Origin: DATKFM01 sp963851215
Lineage (GTDB): Bacteria; Pseudomonadota; Alphaproteobacteria; Dongiales; Dongiaceae
Assembly (NCBI GenBank): GCA_963851215.1
Contig: CAWKOG010000020.1
Span: 693,220 to 757,219 of the forward strand
Reading direction: 5' to 3'
Length of the DNA stretch: 64,000 bases
Every line of letters begins with the position of its first letter. Positions within the stretch are counted from its first letter, which is position 1. Shown here one piece after another: positions 18,195 through 27,321 of the stretch. A model generated the notes under the pieces. The model searched no databases. It was not told the DNA's origin and saw only the letters and a program-made list of their open reading frames with translations. The position numbers and the translations under genes were made by a program.

Positions 18195-18324
18195 CCCCCT
18201 CACCCTAACCCTCTCCCCCACTTCGTAGGGGAGAGGGGACTGTTTTATTGAATGACCCCTCGCCCCGCGCAGCGGGGAGAGGGATGCAACAGCCGCGTCC
18301 AGCGGATGTTGCGGGGTGAGGGGG
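18195..18324. repeat. GC-rich palindromic repeat, copy 2 (flanks DUF559)
   Basis: A 130-bp copy in direct orientation relative to 17678-17804, differing at only a few positions (for example CCCTAACCC for CCCTACCC, and CAGCCGC for CATCCGC). The same three hairpin units are present. The bases before it, CGTTTGCACC, also occur just after copy 1, so a small piece of flank may be duplicated too. Confidence 0.9.
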
Positions 18325-18334
18325 ACTGCGCACA

Positions 18335-18368
18335 AAAACGAAGGGCGGGTCTTTCGACCCGCCCTTCG
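18335..18368 (-). terminator. Rho-independent terminator of the 18398 gene
   Basis: A perfect 13-bp stem, CGAAGGGCGGGTC with GACCCGCCCTTCG, around a 4-base loop. Read on the minus strand it is followed by TTTTTG. It lies 30 bases after the stop of the small secreted protein gene and faces away from it, so it ends that transcript. Confidence 0.85.
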
Positions 18369-18397
18369 CTGGGACAGAGGGATTTCAGGTAGGGGAC

Positions 18398-18697
18398 TTA
18401 CACTTCTTCGCCGCCGAAGGGTTCCTGCTGCGGCTGCAGTTTCAGATCCTTCTCGTCTTGCCAGGGCCAGGGGCCCTGGATGACGATGTTGCCGTTTGCA
18501 TCCATCATCGACTCGAGCTGCTCCCGGAGGATGCGGCTCATCTCGTTGGCCCGCGCCTTCATGTCGTCGGCGGTGCCTTCCATCAGGCGGTTGAGCTGCT
18601 TCTGCAGCGTGTCCTTATCTCCCGCCGAGGCCGGGGCTGCGAAAGCGAGCAGGCCGACCGACAATATCGCAGCAACAACGCGCACACTGTGGGTCAT
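18398..18697 (-). CDS. Small secreted/periplasmic hypothetical protein
   Basis: A 99-aa protein. The ATG at 18697 is chosen because GGAGG lies 7 bases upstream and the signal peptide follows at once (VVAAILSVGLLAFAAPASAG, AXA cleavage). The mature part is about 75 residues, mostly one amphipathic helix (KQLNRLMEGTADDMKARANE and ILREQLESMMD) and an acidic Pro/Gln tail. I do not recognise a family beyond similar small alphaproteobacterial periplasmic proteins. It is a single-gene unit with its own terminator. Confidence 0.78.
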   Translation of the reverse strand: MTHSVRVVAAILSVGLLAFAAPASAGDKDTLQKQLNRLMEGTADDMKARANEMSRILREQLESMMDANGNIVIQGPWPWQDEKDLKLQPQQEPFGGEEV

Positions 18698-18913
18698 AAA
18701 AGACCTCCAACCATCTGGCTTTTGCTTTTTTGTTTTCTCACCCAACGAAAAGACCTTATCACAAATACCGCGTTAATACTGCACCAAAATGCAGTTAATG
18801 CTTGGCCCTTTGCATGCACGCACTATCAGCGATAATCTCTGTTAACACGCCATCAGCGGCACCCGGCGCGCCGGAAAAAAGCCCGGCAAACCAGCGACAT
18901 CGAGAGAGCAATC

Positions 18914-20410
<1,497 letters not shown>

Positions 20411-20497
20411 GGGGTCGGTTTCGACGCTAGACTTGCTGATCCGTTCGCGACGCAAGTTCGTGACAATCCATGGACCGACAAGAGAGGCCCCCGGAGA

Positions 20498-20644
20498 ATG
20501 AACCGCAACGTGCTCTACTCGATTATCGGTGTGCTTGTCGTCGCCTTGGTCGTTGTGGGGTATCTGTTCTACCAGGAGCGGCAGAAGACCAGTGGCATCG
20601 ACATCAACATCGGCGACGGCGGTATTTCGATCGAGACAAAGTAG
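20498..20644 (+). CDS. 48-aa single-pass membrane protein
   Basis: A short gene of 48 codons. CGGAGA lies just before the ATG. Residues 6-24 form a membrane helix (LYSIIGVLVVALVVVGYLF), followed by YQERQKTSGIDINIGDGG and ISIETK, a small beta-prone tail likely in the periplasm. Similar tiny proteins with a 'QE(R/K)Q...G(I/L)(D/E)I...GISIE' tail occur in other alphaproteobacteria (recollection, not searched). It lies 88 bases downstream of mmsA on the same strand. Function is unknown. Confidence 0.7.
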   Translation: MNRNVLYSIIGVLVVALVVVGYLFYQERQKTSGIDINIGDGGISIETK

Positions 20645-21094
20645 GCGGCCGGCACCTGGCGGCTGAAGCCCGCGATACTGATGCTGTGGAACTGGCACCT
20701 GCCGTTGCGTGCACTGCGCTCTCACGGCGGCTAATGAACTAAAGCAGAGCTCCGGCGCCGTCGCCGATGGCAATGAGTCTCACTTGGAATAGGCGCCGTG
20801 CCTCTCAAAGAGCGCCCGCGACCGGCGGCTGCGCGCAGAATACTCACATCGCGTTAAAATCCGACACGGCACCATCCCTCCGTCAGCAGCCGAGAATAAT
20901 CACAGGAATGTCACAGCTGCATTCCTTGCACTAATATGGAATTGCTCAGGCGTAAAGCAGGTTGCGGAGCTTTTTTCAGAATTCATGCGAATAAAACGAA
21001 GCGATCACCCAAAATTGGCGGAATTCGTTTTTTGAAAAAACAAGTTTTCCCCCAATTAAGTGTTGATCAGAACAATTTGGGGAGGAAAACCTAT
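20645..21094. other. Gene-free, AT-richer upstream region
   Basis: 450 bases without a convincing gene. GC content falls sharply from about 20880. A perfect small palindrome, GTTTTTTGAAAAAAC (21027-21041), lies 54 bases before the next start and could be an operator or part of a promoter; this is inference. The next gene has the ribosome-binding sequence GGGGAGG shortly before its ATG. Confidence 0.4.
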
Positions 21095-21871
21095 ATGAAC
21101 AATCAATCTAACTGTAGAGCCGTGTGCGCGTTACTCACTGCGGGGTTCGTTGTGGGAATGTTTACGTCCATCAACGACGCAATTGCCAAATTGTCGGAGA
21201 TCGACGGCTTTGAGCAAGCTGCCGCAACAGGTTCCGTGGAAGATGTGCTCGGTTTCATCGATGCCTTTCCCTCAAGTCACCTGGTCATTGATCTCATTGG
21301 ATTGGTTCCTGCCGAGGTGGCCACGAGAGTCTGCGCAAGTCTACCCGAAGGTGCCAGCAGCCTCGCCCATCGCGCGTGCAATGGGCTGCAAGAAGCAATT
21401 GGTTCAGCTCCCGCAGCCGGGGGATCGATCTCAGAGAGTCCGGCCGTGGAGAAGACTCCTGCTCAAACCAGAACGGCCGCTCTGACAACCAGCAGAGTCA
21501 CCGATGATCAGGGCTCGGGTGACAAGAAAAAGTTTGTGGCGGCCGATCCAACGGACGATACGAGCACCAGCGCAACGAGCAGTGCGAGACGCGATGGTAT
21601 GCCTGCTGGTGACACCGCTGACGATTCAACTGACGGCACAACCAGTGCCACCGCAGATGATTCGGCAGATGCTGATGCGGATGAAACGGCTGATGCGGAT
21701 GACACCGCTGATGCGGATGATACGGCTGAAAGTGAAGGCGATAATACCAGCACCCAAACAGGCAACCCCAATCATGGGGGCCCCAACGTAGCTCAAGCGA
21801 AAGGCTATGGAGATCGCGGCACTGGTGGCAGCAATGACGGCGGCGCAGAAAACGGCGGTGGCCACCACTAG
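21095..21871 (+). CDS. Secreted protein with EID/SSHL module and acidic Asp-Ala-Thr tail
   Basis: A 258-aa protein. The ATG at 21095 follows GGGGAGG and starts a signal-like hydrophobic stretch (VCALLTAGFVVGMF). Residues about 30-100 are a module shared with the next gene: LSEIDGFEQAA, VLGFIDAFPSSHLVIDLIG, EVATRVCASLPEG, and two conserved Cys. After a Ser/Thr-rich linker comes a repetitive acidic tract (SADADADETADADDTADADD) and then a Gly/His/Asn ending GGSNDGGAENGGGHH. Codon use is less GC-rich than in neighbouring genes. No catalytic motif is seen; a calcium- or metal-binding surface role is only a guess. Confidence 0.72.
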   Translation: MNNQSNCRAVCALLTAGFVVGMFTSINDAIAKLSEIDGFEQAAATGSVEDVLGFIDAFPSSHLVIDLIGLVPAEVATRVCASLPEGASSLAHRACNGLQEAIGSAPAAGGSISESPAVEKTPAQTRTAALTTSRVTDDQGSGDKKKFVAADPTDDTSTSATSSARRDGMPAGDTADDSTDGTTSATADDSADADADETADADDTADADDTAESEGDNTSTQTGNPNHGGPNVAQAKGYGDRGTGGSNDGGAENGGGHH

Positions 21872-22247
21872 GTGAAAGCATCGCTGCTGATCTGCTGCTG
21901 GCACTTAGTGGCGAATCACTTGCGTTTAGGGACCGACCGTTAATGAAAGCCAAGCTGATGTAGCATTGGCTTACACGGCCGCGATTGACCCAGTCCGGAA
22001 ATTAAGCCTGATAGGCTCGTGATCGGACTTGGTGAAAGGGCCGCCGCCGTGCCACAAAAATGACTTCCATAGAAATTTATTGTTCCTATCAAGCACGGCA
22101 CGGCGAAGCGAAACTTCTTTGAAGCCGCTGAGGGCGGGGCAGGGAGCAGCTGTAAGGTTTGCTTCCGGCACGATCTATGACGCCGAGCCAGATTTTCCTG
22201 CTCCATCAACCGAAGTTGGGTGATCTTGCCTATCTGGAGAATGTCGG
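21872..22247. other. Gene-free spacer between the two paralogues
   Basis: 376 bases with no convincing coding frame. CTGGAGA lies just before the next ATG at 22248. No strong terminator is seen after 21871. Confidence 0.4.
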
Positions 22248-23522
22248 ATGGGAAACAGTCTTAAGGTTCTCAAAACTCTAGTACAGCTCGGCAGCGGCGT
22301 GGCAACCGTCTTCGCATGCGTCGAAAGTCCTCTTGCCCAGCTAGCGGAGATCGACAGCTACGAACTGGCTGTTACCTCGCAAACTAAGGAGAACGCCCTT
22401 GCGTTCATCGAGGAATACAGTTCAAGCCACTTGATTGCCGATCTCATAGACTCATTGCCACCAGCGGTCGCGAACGCGGTTTGTGCCGATCTAGCCAACG
22501 GCCCCTCAACAGCCCGTCGTGCATGCGAGGAACGGCCGAAAGTCCCCGGAGCAGAAGTTGCAGGTAATTCGACAGACGTTCTTGCGGCGCCATCGCAGTC
22601 GGCTATGGAACCGACGCAACCGATCAACAAAACAATGCCGGCACCCGCGACTACCAATCCCATAGCTGTCGCTCCGCAGACAGCTGGTTCTGCGGTCGGC
22701 AGTCAAAGCGAAACTGAAGCGTTTGCAACGGCCGCAGCGAGCACCCCGACCGCGACAGAAACCACAGCCACAGCGGTTGTGCCCGCGTCGACCGCTTTTG
22801 CTGTGCCGGAAGCAACTACCCCGCCGACACCCATCAAGTCGAGGCCAATGGTCTATGTTGGTTCTGAGTCTGGCACCGATATCCGCGTTCAGCCCGCGGA
22901 AGATTCTGCAACCATCGGCACGGCATCCAGCAATGCGCCGCTCACCGTGCTCGGTCGCTATAACTATTGGTTGAAGGTGCTCGTGCCCGACCTGAATAAT
23001 CGGGCAGGTTGGGTCAACATGAGTGGGCTTCAAACGGATGCCGGCGGCGTCAAGGTTACACCTGCTGCAGGGGCTACTACACCGCCCGTGAACCCCGGTA
23101 CTGGCACGGCAGCGGCATCTGAAATGCAGATCGGGAACAATGCAGAGCCCGCCGCTGCACCGAGCGTGATGTATAGCGGAGCAAGTGTTGAAATCGCCGC
23201 CTCAGCGCCCGTGCCCGCGTCCACCGCGGGCCCTCAATTGGCAACAGCAACCCCGCCGACGCCCATCAAGTCGAGGCCAGTTGTCTATGTTAGTTCTGAG
23301 TATGGCACCGATATCCGCGTTCAGCCCGTGGAAGGCTCAGCAACCATCGGCATGGCATCCACCAATGCGCCGCTTACGGTGCTCGGTCGCTATAGCAATT
23401 GGTTGAAGGTGCTCGTGCCCGGCCTGAATAATCGGGCAGGTTGGGTCAACATGAGTGGGCTCCAAGTGGATGCCAGCGGCGTCAAGGTTACACCTGCTTC
23501 CGCTCTAATCGCAGGCCCGTAA
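22248..23522 (+). CDS. Secreted protein with EID/SSHL module and two SH3-like domains
   Basis: A 424-aa protein. After an N-terminal hydrophobic region comes the same module as in the preceding gene: LAEIDSYELAV, ALAFIEEYSSSHLIADLID, AVANAVCADLANG and ARRACEE (about residues 30-95). A long Ala/Thr/Pro linker follows. Two bacterial SH3-like domains then occur at about residues 195-270 and 340-415, each with GTDIRVQP, APLTVLGRY, WLKVLVP and NNRAGWVNMSGLQ. SH3b domains usually bind peptidoglycan or mediate envelope contacts. The two copies are almost identical at DNA level, so the duplication is recent. The pair of genes is probably a lineage-specific envelope family. Confidence 0.75.
   Translation: MGNSLKVLKTLVQLGSGVATVFACVESPLAQLAEIDSYELAVTSQTKENALAFIEEYSSSHLIADLIDSLPPAVANAVCADLANGPSTARRACEERPKVPGAEVAGNSTDVLAAPSQSAMEPTQPINKTMPAPATTNPIAVAPQTAGSAVGSQSETEAFATAAASTPTATETTATAVVPASTAFAVPEATTPPTPIKSRPMVYVGSESGTDIRVQPAEDSATIGTASSNAPLTVLGRYNYWLKVLVPDLNNRAGWVNMSGLQTDAGGVKVTPAAGATTPPVNPGTGTAAASEMQIGNNAEPAAAPSVMYSGASVEIAASAPVPASTAGPQLATATPPTPIKSRPVVYVSSEYGTDIRVQPVEGSATIGMASTNAPLTVLGRYSNWLKVLVPGLNNRAGWVNMSGLQVDASGVKVTPASALIAGP
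22818..23065 (+). repeat. Intragenic duplicated SH3 segment, copy 1
   Basis: 248 bp that recur 432 bp downstream at 23250-23497 with only scattered substitutions. Both begin ACCCCGCCGAC and end AAGGTTACACCTGC, and both encode proline-rich hinge plus SH3-like domain. The duplication keeps the reading frame. Confidence 0.92.
23250..23497 (+). repeat. Intragenic duplicated SH3 segment, copy 2
   Basis: Second copy of the 22818-23065 segment, in direct orientation and the same frame. The spacer between copies encodes a distinct Ala/Pro/Thr linker, so the duplication unit was the domain rather than the linker. Confidence 0.92.
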
Positions 23523-23558
23523 TGTTAATAGCAAACCCGGGCCTTCAAGCAGTTGCCC

Positions 23559-23880
23559 TCAATACTCGTAGCGCCAGTTGACGCCGATCCCGCTGTCGCC
23601 GCTAGCGCCCACGTCGCCGTCGACCGCGAACTGTGGCAGCACGCGCACCTCCACGCCCGCCTTGCGGTTCTCCGGGTCAGTCCTTGCTCCATCTTCAGGA
23701 AGGCATCCTCGCTGATGTATTTGCCGGCGCGGATGCTGGCGCCCTCGACAGTTTGATCGGTGCTCTCGACTGTCAGCACATCGATTCCGATGGTCTGCCG
23801 AAAACGGTGCATCACCGACGCCTCGCTGGAGGCTGACAGCCTTGCCACGGCCTGCGCCACAGGTTTTGCGGGCGTCGTTG
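23559..23880 (-). pseudogene. TamB (DUF490) C-terminal remnant
   Basis: The minus strand encodes only the last 100 or so residues of a TamB-type translocation/assembly protein: ASVMHRFRQTIGIDVLTVES, then VEGASIRAGKYISEDAFLKM, then after a frame change GVEVRVLPQFAVDGDVGAS and the typical ending GIGVNWRYEY. Intact TamB proteins exceed 1000 residues and end in just this way. No TamB sequence is seen in any frame upstream of about 23900; a small plus-strand gene begins at 24106. The frame change near 23690 has the sign of one lost base. This is a fragment left by deletion or transposition, not a working gene. Confidence 0.75.
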
Positions 23881-23954
23881 CTCAAGACCGATTCGTTCTT
23901 GAGATACATGCCGAGGTTGCGCGGGGCTTGGCGCGGCGTGAGGTCCACGGCCCC

Positions 23955-23980
23955 GGCAAGATCGCTTTGCGATCTGCTTT
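23955..23980. repeat. AGATCGC palindrome, partial copy
   Basis: The core AGATCGCTTTGCGATCT (23959-23975), preceded by CCCGGCA, matches the cores of the 100-bp elements at 24317 and 58186. The outer arms are not obvious here. It lies just beyond the TamB remnant. Confidence 0.6.
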
Positions 23981-24105
23981 TGAACGTGGGATGGCGATAG
24001 CACTGCTCCTTCTGCCAATTCACGTGCGGCGATGCAGCCCAAAAGGAATGCGGTGAGGAGCAACCCCGTGATATCATAACGATCGCATTCTCCAGGGAGA
24101 GCAGC

Positions 24106-24297
24106 ATGACCACTCGTAGTTTCTGTACTCTTGCGGCCGTCATTTTCGCCATTATTGCGATATTGCAGATCGCACGCGCGCTCGCTGGCTTGCCGGTGAC
24201 CGTCGGCAGTTTCGCCGTTCCGATCTTGCCGTCCTGGATTGCTGCGATTGTCTTGGCGGGACTGGCCTGGCTCGGCTACCAAGCGTCGAGGCGCTGA
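24106..24297 (+). CDS. 63-aa membrane protein
   Basis: A small protein of two hydrophobic segments, LAAVIFAIIAILQIARALAG (about residues 9-28) and WIAAIVLAGLAWLGYQ (about 44-59), with a VTVGSFAVPILPS loop. GGGAGA lies 5 bases before the ATG. Similar 60-70 aa proteins (segment with IARAL, then PVTVGSF.IPIWVS) are widespread in proteobacteria and have no assigned function. It lies between the TamB remnant and a repeat element. Confidence 0.72.
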   Translation: MTTRSFCTLAAVIFAIIAILQIARALAGLPVTVGSFAVPILPSWIAAIVLAGLAWLGYQASRR

Positions 24298-24316
24298 TCA
24301 GCATTGACGATTGAGT

Positions 24317-24416
24317 TGTAGGAGCGAGCGGCGCTCGCCCATGTCGACACCGCACCGCCTGAAGAAGGGCGACCCGGGCAAGATCGCTTCGCGATCTGCC
24401 TGAGGTCGCCCCTACA
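24317..24416. repeat. ~100-bp palindromic element, copy A
   Basis: It begins TGTAGGAGCGAGC and ends GGTCGCCCCTACA, so the ends are roughly inverted. Inside is the palindrome AGATCGCTTCGCGATCT (24381-24397) flanked by GGGCGACCCGGGCA. A second full copy is at 58186-58287. It is a small non-coding mobile-type or REP-like repeat. Confidence 0.75.
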
Positions 24417-24664
24417 GGTTTCCGCGGCGCATCCACGCCGCGCGCCGTTCGGAACCAGTTGCGCCATCCCCCGGCTTGTCCTTTATTTATTCCTTGCACG
24501 ACACGCCAATTCGACAACCGTGTCGTGATACATGCAGACTTCAAGTCCGATAGTGCGCGTACAACAGTCCGGGGCCACGACCATCGACTTGTTTCAAGCG
24601 CTTACGTGACGAAACCGATTGGGCTTTCAGTCAAGAACCGCGCTGAGAGGAAAACGGAATCGCC
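24417..24664. other. Non-coding leader before the patatin gene
   Basis: With the repeat element it makes a 367-base gene-free stretch. Nothing coding is seen. It must hold the promoter for the patatin gene. Confidence 0.35.
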
Positions 24665-25838
24665 ATGGGAAAGCTTTTTGGAACGGCCTCGAACGCCTGG
24701 CGGCTCGCGACGCAGAAGGATCGGCGGCGGAAGCCGTCGGTTCCCCGCGCCGATACGACGCGGGCAAATCCGCTGGGCATCTCCCGCGCCCGCTTCTTTC
24801 CCGTCGATGACCCGGCCGCCATGGCTGCCGAAGCCCTGCAGGCGCAGAAGCGTCAGCGGCAGGCCCTAGGCCTGACCGGGGATGCGCCGCTGCCGACGGC
24901 GAAATTCCTGGCGGTCTCCGGCGGCGGCGACAACGGCGCTTTCGGTTCCGGGCTGCTGGTCGGGTGGACCGAGGCCGGCGACCGCCCCGAATTTTCCGTC
25001 GTCACGGGGGTCAGCACCGGCGCCCTGATCGCCCCCTTCGCCTTCCTCGGCCCGGCATACGACGAGCAGCTTCGCGATATCTATACGACGATTTCCGCCG
25101 ACGATGTGTTCAGCAGCCGCGGCCTCCTCGGCGTCATGTTCGCCGATGCGATGGCCGACACCACGCCGCTGTGGCGGCTCATCTCCCATTACTTCAACGA
25201 GTCGATGATGGCGGCCATCGCCCGCGAATACCAGAAGGGCCGGCTTCTCCTGATCGGCACGACCGACCTGGATGCCCAGCGTCCGGTCACCTGGAATGTC
25301 GGCGCGATCGCCGCCAGCGGCCACCCGGGAGGCCTCGACCTCGTCCGCAAGATCCTGCGCGCGTCGTCGGCCATCCCCGCCTATTTCCAGCCGGTGCTGA
25401 TCGACGTCAGAGGTGAACGGCAAGTCATACCAGGAGATGCATGTCGATGGCGGCGCGATCACGGAGATGTTCATCTATCCGTCGGGCCTCGACCTGCGCG
25501 AGGGCGGGCACCGGGAGCGCAAGGCGTATCTGATCCGCAACGCCCGCGAGGACCCGGAATGGGCGCAGGTGGAGCGCCGGACATTGAACATCGCCGGCCG
25601 GACGATCTCGACCATGATCCATTGGGGCGGCTCGAAGGATCTGGAGCGGATCTACCATCTCGCGGAGCGCGATGGGGTCGATTACAACCTCGCCTATATC
25701 GGCAAGGACTTTTCCGCGCCGAAGCCGGGGCGCTTCGACAAGACCTACATGAACGCGCTCTATGACTACGCCTATCAGCAGGCGCGGCGCGGCTATTCCT
25801 GGAAGAAGGCGCCGCCGAGGACCCGCGGCAGCAACTAG
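24665..25838 (+). CDS. Patatin-like phospholipase (frameshifted)
   Basis: The start at 24665 opens a patatin domain: the oxyanion loop SGGGDNGAFGSGLL (about residue 81), the nucleophile elbow GVSTGAL (GxSxG), and after the slip the catalytic Asp in HVDGGAITEMF. One extra base near 25410 (GTCAGAGGTGAAC) separates IPAYFQPVLIDV from VNGKSYQEMHVDGG. The joined protein is about 390 aa. Such enzymes hydrolyse phospholipids or acylglycerols. No signal peptide is obvious; the N-terminus is basic and the protein ends KKAPPRTRGSN. It is convergent with the next gene, whose stop overlaps its own. Confidence 0.85.
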
Positions 25839-26578
25839 GTCTTCGCCTCCGCCGGCCGCGCGAGACGCTGGATGAGTTCGACCAGCTGGTGATGCGCGGC
25901 GGTGCCGGTATCGCGGAACTCCTCGATCCCGTGATCATCGGCGAGCCGGCTCAAGCGCATCAGCTCGCGGGCGCGCTGGCGCCTGTTCAATTGCAGCTCG
26001 GACGGCCGGTAAGCGAAAATGAGCCGCCGCATTTCGGCCGGTCCGATGAGTTGGCTGAACTCCGCCGCGGTCACATAGATCAGGAACAGCACGAAGATCC
26101 AGAGCGAGATGGCGATGAAGCGATGCCAGGAGAAGTCGGCGATCAGGTGCTCGCCGAAATCCAGGGGCGAATTTCCGTCAATCAGGAAATGCAGGAAGCG
26201 CTCCCCCAGGCGCGCAAAGAACACCGCGATCCAGTAGATCGCCGTCTTGAACAGGATCGGCTGGATCAGGGGCGCCCGGTCGAAGATCTTGAGGAAAGGC
26301 ATCGAATTGGCTGTTATCACCGCCTTGCCGACGACGAGCGCCGCCACGGTGGCGAGCATGAAACTGCTGACGGCGACGGCATAGCTGGCGACGAGAAGAT
26401 TCGTCGTCAGGACGATGAAATTGAAGCCGACGAAGAAGAAGATCGTCGGCGGCAAGGCGCTCCGTAGTTCGCGCAGAATCTTGGCGCCGATGCGCCGCGG
26501 GATCGGGAGAGGCGCCCGTTCCGCCGATGCTGCCTTGTGCAGATCCCCAGGTTCTTGCAGAAGAGGATTGCTCTTCAT
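25835..26578 (-). CDS. Multi-pass membrane protein, unknown
   Basis: A 247-aa protein from the ATG at 26578. It has about four membrane segments: PPTIFFFVGFNFIVLTTNLL, FMLATVAALVVGKAVI, IYWIAVFFARLGERFLHF and ISLWIFVLFLIYVTAAEF. The C-terminal 60 residues are cytoplasmic and charged (RRQRARELMRLSRLADDHG). I recognise no family with a known role. It overlaps the patatin gene end by 4 bases (convergent). The gap to the GFA-type gene upstream is only 34 bases, so both may be one transcript. Confidence 0.75.
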   Translation of the reverse strand: MKSNPLLQEPGDLHKAASAERAPLPIPRRIGAKILRELRSALPPTIFFFVGFNFIVLTTNLLVASYAVAVSSFMLATVAALVVGKAVITANSMPFLKIFDRAPLIQPILFKTAIYWIAVFFARLGERFLHFLIDGNSPLDFGEHLIADFSWHRFIAISLWIFVLFLIYVTAAEFSQLIGPAEMRRLIFAYRPSELQLNRRQRARELMRLSRLADDHGIEEFRDTGTAAHHQLVELIQRLARPAEAKT

Positions 26579-26612
26579 GGGCTTGCCCTCGCGTTCCCAC
26601 TGGATGCCGTCT

Positions 26613-26988
26613 TCAGGATGAGTTTTCCACCAACGGCACCGACTTGCCATCGATAATGCTGACGTCGAGCGCCAGCGGATCCAGGCCTTCGACGCAGCCG
26701 AGATTGACGCGGTAGCCGTCCTTGGCGTTCTCGCCGTCGGCGATGTAGGTGAAGATGCCGAAGGTCTTGCAGAAGTAGTTGCCCAAGACCTTCTCGTTCC
26801 AGAGGTAGAGGCCGAGGTCGCGCGGGTCGTGGTGCGGCGTGAAGTCCGCAGCCGGGATATAGGTCGGCGACAAGCACCGCGCCCCGGCGGAGGCAGAGCG
26901 AGCAGTCGCAGCGGGCGCCGGTCTTGATCTCCGGGCTGCGGAACGAGAAGCGGACGCGTCCGCAATGGCAGCGGGCCTTGTATTCCAT
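26613..26988 (-). CDS. CENP-V/GFA domain zinc protein (frameshifted)
   Basis: The ATG at 26988 is preceded by GGAGGTGA. The protein starts ARCHCGRVRFSF and RCDCSLCLRRGAV, the Cys clusters that bind zinc in glutathione-dependent formaldehyde-activating/CENP-V proteins. One extra base near 26873 breaks it; the rest continues LSPTYIPAADFTP, LGNYFCKTFGIFTYI (the family Cys-Thr/Gly-Ile segment) and ends at 26613. The joined length of about 124 aa is normal. Members are carbon-sulfur-lyase-like; the substrate is unknown here. Confidence 0.82.
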
Positions 26989-27321
26989 GATGTCACCTCC
27001 GCCGCGGATTTTATCACTTGCGGGGGATCTCTCGGGGGTGACCACCCGCCCGGCGCCACCCCACTCCCCCGCAACGAGTATACAGATTTCTTCAATGCGC
27101 GGCACATGTATGCCGGCAGGCCGCATTCCCGGAAAAAAGTCCTGCAGGCCGCCTTGGTCCCGGCGTCCCAGGGTTAATCCCAGAAACCTCCATCATTCCT
27201 CCAGCCACCGTCCAAGCATCGCGGCGGGTGCGCGCCTAGGCTCTGCCATGGCCGCAGGACGGCGCGGGTGGGCGGATCGGTCCCGGGTTATCGGGGCCGG
27301 ACAGCATAGGGGGAATGGGAC
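26989..27321. other. Gene-free stretch before VWA gene
   Basis: About 330 bases between divergent genes. No coding frame, repeat or clear palindrome is seen. It should contain the promoters of the GFA-type gene and of the VWA gene. Confidence 0.4.

Noticed and set aside
17678..18324. Possible CRISPR array in the GC-rich repeats
   Set aside because: Only two 130-bp copies separated by a gene, internally palindromic; no regular short repeat-spacer pattern and no cas genes.
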